A stretch of DNA of 10,219 nucleotides from an uncultured Ruminococcus sp. (GTDB lineage: Bacteria; Bacillota; Clostridia; Oscillospirales; Ruminococcaceae), in assembly GCA_900553675.1 (NCBI GenBank), contig USEH01000064.1:1-10219 (forward strand), written 5' to 3'. How positions within the stretch are numbered: the stretch's first letter is position 1; each line of letters opens with the position of its first letter. Under the pieces are notes generated by a model that saw only the letters and a program-made list of their open reading frames with translations, made no database searches and had not been told where the DNA came from. Position numbers and translations under genes: made by a program. This document shows, piece by piece, positions 6,831 to 10,219 of this stretch.

Positions 6831-7121
6831 CTATTTCAGCTCGATAACCGGCTTTTCCGGATTTCTCTTGTACAAAACCGCCTTTGAGCCTATCGCTATT
6901 ACAACCTCTGCGCCGATTCTTTCTGCGATTTCCTCCGCCGCCTCGCGCGAGGTGTACATCGAATTGTCGAGACACTTTATCTTTATTATTTCATGCACTC
7001 TTAAATAATCGTCTATCTGCGCAACCTGAGCGTCGTTTATTCCGCCCTTGCCGATCTGAAATGTGGGTTCAAGACCTGCGGCGATTGATTTAAGCTGCGC
7101 TCTTTGCTTTGAATTAAGCAT
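6831..7121 (-). CDS. yhbY: YhbY-family ribosome-assembly RNA-binding protein
   Basis: A 96-residue protein with a single CRS1-YhbY (CRM) RNA-binding domain, the normal size for the family. Landmarks are LNSKQRAQLKSIAAGL at the N-terminus, the GKGG motif at 24-27, LRVHEIIKIK at 40-49 and the IGSKAVLYKRN end of the domain at 77-87. E. coli YhbY associates with pre-50S particles, so a role in large-subunit assembly is inferred. The ATG follows the rdgB stop by two bases, and its ribosome binding site (AAGGAGAG) lies inside the last codons of rdgB, implying translational coupling. The same gene (yqeI) sits next to nadD in Bacillus. Confidence 0.95.
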   Translation of the reverse strand: MLNSKQRAQLKSIAAGLEPTFQIGKGGINDAQVAQIDDYLRVHEIIKIKCLDNSMYTSREAAEEIAERIGAEVVIAIGSKAVLYKRNPEKPVIELK

Positions 7122-7123
7122 AG

Positions 7124-7705
7124 TTATTTTCTCTCCTTGATATAATCTGCCAGCAGCCGCAGAGCCTTTCCGCGGTGGCTTACGGCGTTTTTCTCATCCG
7201 GCGAAAGCTCAGCCGAGCTGACATCTCCCACCATAAAAATGGGGTCGTAGCCAAAGCCGTTTTTGCCAAGCTCCTTATAGCCGATTCTGCCCTCGAATTT
7301 GCCCAGAAAGCTGCTTTGCGCGCCGTTTTCGTCGATATAGGTTATCGCGCAGACGAATCTTGCGGTTCGCTTTTCATCCGGTACGCCCTCAAGCTTTTTC
7401 AGAACCAGATCATTGTGCACTTTATCGTCCCGTGTGCCGCCGTACCGTGCCGAATGAACGCCCGGCTCGCCGCCCAAAGCGTCCACCTCTAAACCGCTGT
7501 CGTCAGCGATAACCGCGCATTTTGAGATTTCATATACCGCGCGCGCCTTTATCGCAGAATTTTCCTCAAAGGTTTCGCCTGTTTCCTCGGGATCAACGTG
7601 TATTCCCGCTTCCTCCTGAGAGATAATGTGACAGCCCAGCGGCTCCAAAATCTCGCGGAACTCGCGGAGCTTGTGGGGATTGTTTGAAGCAAGTATCATA
7701 TCCAT
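7124..7705 (-). CDS. rdgB: XTP/dITP diphosphatase (RdgB/HAM1 family)
   Basis: A 193-residue enzyme (family about 195-205) that hydrolyses non-canonical purine triphosphates such as XTP and dITP to monophosphates, keeping them out of DNA and RNA. Motifs in order: SNNPHK at 7-12 (substrate phosphate binding), ETFEENSAIKA at 44-54, DDSGLEVDALGGEPGVHSARYGG at 68-90 with the metal-binding and catalytic Asp pair, GFGYDPIF at 150-157, and SHRGKAL at 176-182 that reads the base. The ATG at 7705 has GGGGG eight bases upstream; a second ATG two codons later would also work. It starts 15 bases after ftsY and overlaps the yhbY ribosome binding site at its end. Confidence 0.97.
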   Translation of the reverse strand: MDMILASNNPHKLREFREILEPLGCHIISQEEAGIHVDPEETGETFEENSAIKARAVYEISKCAVIADDSGLEVDALGGEPGVHSARYGGTRDDKVHNDLVLKKLEGVPDEKRTARFVCAITYIDENGAQSSFLGKFEGRIGYKELGKNGFGYDPIFMVGDVSSAELSPDEKNAVSHRGKALRLLADYIKERK

Positions 7706-7720
7706 GGCTTTTGCCCCCTA

Positions 7721-8629
7721 TCAGTTGTCAAACAAAGCGTCGGCAAAATCGTGGGCGTTAAACGGCTGCAAATCCTCTATCTTCTCGCCGACGGTTATAA
7801 GCTTTACAGGCACCTTAAGCTCGTTGGCTATGGGAATTACTATTCCGCCCTTTGCGGTTGAATCAAGCTTTGTAAGTATTATGCCGGTGATATCGGCAGC
7901 CTCGTTAAACTCTCTTGCCTGATTTACGGCGTTCTGTCCGGTGGTGGCGTCAAGAGCTATCAGGACCTCCAAAGCGCAGTCGCCCGCCTTGTTGTGGACA
8001 ATTTTGGATATCTTTGCAAGCTCGCTCATAAGATTTTTCTTTGTGTGAAGCCTTCCGGCGGTGTCCACTATAACCACATCGACATTTCTCGCCTTTGCGG
8101 CGTCCATAGCGTCATACACTACAGCCGCAGGGTCGGAGCCTTCGGCGTGCTTTATGATATCCGCGCCCGAACGGTCGCACCACACCTGAAGCTGGTCTAT
8201 CGCCGCCGCGCGGAAGGTATCGGCAGCAGCGACAAGCACCTTTTTGCCATCGCTTATAAGCTGGTAGGCAAGCTTGCCGATAGAGGTTGTCTTGCCCGCG
8301 CCGTTTACGCCGATGACAAGAATTACCGAAGGCTTTGTTGAAAGGTTTATAGGCTCGTCCTCGCCGAGCATCTCCACAATTATTTCCTTGATTGCAGCCT
8401 TAACGCCGTCGGTATCGGATATTTTTTCCTCCTTGACCTTTTGGCGCAGCTTTTCAACTATCTCCTCCGAGGTTCTGCCGCCGAGATCTGACATAATAAG
8501 GGTTTCTTCAAGCTCGTCGTAGAAATCGTCGTCTATCTTTTTCGAGCCGGAGAACAATGAGTTCAGCCCTCCGATAAAGCTCGATTTGGTCTTTGAAAGT
8601 CCGGCTTTCAGCTTATCAAAAAATCCCAT
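7721..8629 (-). CDS. ftsY: Signal recognition particle receptor FtsY
   Basis: A 302-residue SRP GTPase that docks ribosome-nascent chain-SRP complexes at the membrane. The N domain is residues about 1-95, starting with an amphipathic basic helix (MGFFDKLKAGLSKTK) that can serve as the membrane-targeting element. The G domain shows GVNGAGKTT (107-115), DTFRAAA (137-143), DTAGR (189-193), LTKLDSTAKGG (252-262) and GEKIEDLQPF (281-290). There is no long acidic A domain as in E. coli FtsY, which is usual in Gram-positives. ATG 8629 is preceded by AAAGGA at nine bases. It lies 26 bases after smc, the common smc-ftsY pairing of Firmicutes. Confidence 0.98.
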   Translation of the reverse strand: MGFFDKLKAGLSKTKSSFIGGLNSLFSGSKKIDDDFYDELEETLIMSDLGGRTSEEIVEKLRQKVKEEKISDTDGVKAAIKEIIVEMLGEDEPINLSTKPSVILVIGVNGAGKTTSIGKLAYQLISDGKKVLVAAADTFRAAAIDQLQVWCDRSGADIIKHAEGSDPAAVVYDAMDAAKARNVDVVIVDTAGRLHTKKNLMSELAKISKIVHNKAGDCALEVLIALDATTGQNAVNQAREFNEAADITGIILTKLDSTAKGGIVIPIANELKVPVKLITVGEKIEDLQPFNAHDFADALFDN

Positions 8630-8655
8630 CGGGTAACATCCTTTCTTGATTTATA

Positions 8656-10219
8656 TTAATTTTCATCCGAGAACACAGCCTGCGAAACATCCATTTTCAG
8701 AAGCTTTGAAACGCCCTTTTCCTGCATGGTAACGCCATACAAAACGTCAGCTTCTTCCATGGTTCCGCGCCTGTGGGTTACAACTATAAACTGCGTTGTA
8801 TCGGTGAAGTTGCGAAGATACTGCGCATATCGTGTGACGTTTACATCGTCCAGCGCGGCTTCTATCTCGTCCAGAATGCAAAACGGTGACGGGCGAAGCT
8901 TTAATATCGCAAAATATATGGCAATAGCCACAAACGACTGCTCGCCGCCCGACAAAAGCGAAAGATTTTTTATGACCTTTCCGGGGGGTGCTACGTTTAT
9001 TTCTATACCTGATTCCAAAACGTTGTCGGGGTCAGTAAGCTTTAATTCCGCCTTGCCGCCGCCGAAAAGCTCGACAAATATCTGCTTAAAGTTTTCGTTT
9101 ATCTTTGCAAAGCTCTCGCTGAAAATTTCCTTCATGCTCTTGGTAAGCTCGGAGATAAGGCGTTCAAGCTCGGATTTCGACTTTGTAACATCCGAAAGCT
9201 GCCCGTTTAAAAACTCGTATCTTTCCGACACTTCCTTGTATTCGTCTATCGCGTCGGTGTTTACCGTTCCCAACGCCCTTATCTTTGATTTCAGTTCGTT
9301 CAGGTGCTTGTTTGCCGCCGACACGTCTTCCAGCTCCTGCGCGCTCTCGTATGCCTGCGCAACCGTCATCGAATAGGCTTCCCAGAGCTGGCTAATTATG
9401 CTTTCGCTTTCGCGATTGGTGGAATCTATCCTTTCGTTCAGGCGGGTTATCTCCGCCGAGACAGTCTCCTTTCGGTCGCTCATCTGCCGCTGGGTCTGCC
9501 TGATTTCGTTCTCCCTGCGCTCGTATTCAAGCGAAGAGTCAAGCTCTGATTTTATCCTTGTATTAAGGCTCTGGATGGTAGCTTCGGCGTTCTTGGCTTC
9601 CACCTCGCGCTCGGAGATATTCTCGTTTTCTTCGGCTATATTAGCGTTCAGCTCGGCTATTCTCTGATTGTATTCAGCCGCCATTGACCTTGCCGAGTCG
9701 ATTCCTCCGCTGAGCTGACTTATAACAAGCTGTGCGGCTTCAATATCCTTGGCAAGCTCCACAAGCTTAAGCTTAGTGTCCGAAAGCTCGTTTGAAAGCT
9801 GCTCACGCTTCTGCCTCGATTCGTCCGAGCGCTGAGAAGCCTTGCTGACAAGCTCTTCAAGACCTTCTATCTCGGAATTTACGTCCGACAGCTGTTTTTC
9901 GCCGTCCTCATACGCTTTGTCGGCGGATTCTATAGCGGATAGACTCGACTCTCTTGCCTTGTTAAGCTCGCCCTCGCGGGTGATAAGCTGAGAAAGCAAA
10001 AGTTCTGAGTTTTTCAGCTCTCCCTCAAAGCGGATCTTGTCCGCTTCCATACTCTGGATCTCTTCGCGCTCGCCCTCAACGTCGTAGCCAAGCTTTTCAA
10101 CCTCGGCTGAAAGCGAAGCAAGCCTGTCCTTTAAAATCTGATTCTTTTTTGCACGACGGATGGCATCCTTCAGAAGTGCAGCGACCACCGGATTCTGCTC
10201 ATATAATGTCACCTCGTAC
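8656..10219 (-). CDS. smc: Chromosome segregation protein SMC, C-terminal part (5' end outside window)
   Basis: About 521 residues of SMC are visible: a long coiled coil (roughly the first 310 residues, rich in E, K, S, L and Q heptads), then the C-terminal ATPase head. The head shows LGTVNTDAIDEYKEVSERYEFL, the FVELFGGGKAELKL block, the ABC signature LSLLSGGEQ, a Walker B FCILDEIEAALDD, and the switch His region FIVVTHRRGTMEEADVLYGVTM. Full SMC is about 1180 residues, so roughly the N-terminal head, first coil and hinge are missing. GTG 10212 is an internal codon, since the frame stays open to the window end. The protein forms the SMC-ScpAB condensin. The first 25 or so visible residues look frameshifted relative to the conserved post-hinge motif (see findings). 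Confidence 0.97.
   Translation of the reverse strand, partial: YEVTLYEQNPVVAALLKDAIRRAKKNQILKDRLASLSAEVEKLGYDVEGEREEIQSMEADKIRFEGELKNSELLLSQLITREGELNKARESSLSAIESADKAYEDGEKQLSDVNSEIEGLEELVSKASQRSDESRQKREQLSNELSDTKLKLVELAKDIEAAQLVISQLSGGIDSARSMAAEYNQRIAELNANIAEENENISEREVEAKNAEATIQSLNTRIKSELDSSLEYERRENEIRQTQRQMSDRKETVSAEITRLNERIDSTNRESESIISQLWEAYSMTVAQAYESAQELEDVSAANKHLNELKSKIRALGTVNTDAIDEYKEVSERYEFLNGQLSDVTKSKSELERLISELTKSMKEIFSESFAKINENFKQIFVELFGGGKAELKLTDPDNVLESGIEINVAPPGKVIKNLSLLSGGEQSFVAIAIYFAILKLRPSPFCILDEIEAALDDVNVTRYAQYLRNFTDTTQFIVVTHRRGTMEEADVLYGVTMQEKGVSKLLKMDVSQAVFSDEN

Noticed and set aside
6721..6975. Minus-strand 84-codon frame overlapping yhbY and the start of nadD
   Set aside because: It is a shadow in another frame of two well-supported genes and has a low-complexity Arg/Gly-rich translation with no family resemblance.
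8726..9376. Long plus-strand open frame (216 codons) inside smc, plus others at 3081-3665 and 9398-9667
   Set aside because: They are antisense to clear coding sequence and have no recognisable domain; such frames arise from the codon bias of the real gene on the other strand.

Overview
All recognisable genes lie on the minus strand, so transcription runs from position 10219 towards position 1. The gene families and order (smc, ftsY, rdgB, yhbY, nadD/yqeK, an LCP-like gene, rsfS, leuS, then rpsU, yqeG and an endonuclease IV-like gene), the moderate base composition, the GGAGG-type ribosome binding sites and a Bacillus-type leucyl-tRNA synthetase point to a low-to-mid GC Gram-positive bacterium. 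A clostridium of the Oscillospiraceae/Ruminococcaceae type is my best guess. That placement rests on protein family resemblance and gene order, because the window holds no rRNA or other phylogenetic marker.

Layout in transcription order. (1) 10219-1755 is a tightly packed run of eight genes with gaps of 26, 15, 2, 12, 24, 29 and 70 bases: the C-terminal part of SMC (cut by the window edge), FtsY, RdgB, YhbY, a fused NadD-YqeK protein, a degenerate membrane-anchored LytR-CpsA-Psr-like protein, RsfS and LeuS. No convincing internal promoter or terminator was found, so it looks like one operon whose promoter is outside the window. (2) 1754-1585 is a 170-base gap with a perfect consensus SigA promoter (TTGACA-17-TATAAT) driving rpsU, a 57-codon gene for ribosomal protein S21, through a leader of about 74 nt that contains an imperfect 14-base tandem repeat. 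(3) 1410-1242 is a 169-base gap that ends in a strong intrinsic terminator hairpin whose T-tract abuts the ribosome binding site of yqeG. (4) 1241-1 holds yqeG (HAD phosphatase) and an endonuclease IV-like TIM-barrel gene whose ATG directly follows the yqeG stop codon; the latter runs off the window.

Functionally this is a housekeeping region. It covers chromosome segregation (SMC), membrane protein targeting (FtsY), nucleotide pool cleaning (RdgB), ribosome assembly or silencing (YhbY, RsfS, S21), NAD synthesis with dinucleotide turnover (NadD-YqeK), tRNA charging (LeuS) and a probable phospholipid-type phosphatase (YqeG). Several of these (yqeG, yhbY, nadD, yqeK, rsfS) sit together in the Bacillus subtilis yqeG operon; here that set is split, with yqeG moved behind rpsU. 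I found no mobile element, CRISPR array, tRNA, rRNA, phage gene or defence system, and no wholly new system. The points most worth a second look are the NadD-YqeK fusion, the LCP-like protein lacking the family's catalytic residues, the out-of-frame SMC motif at the window edge, and the terminator placed directly before yqeG.
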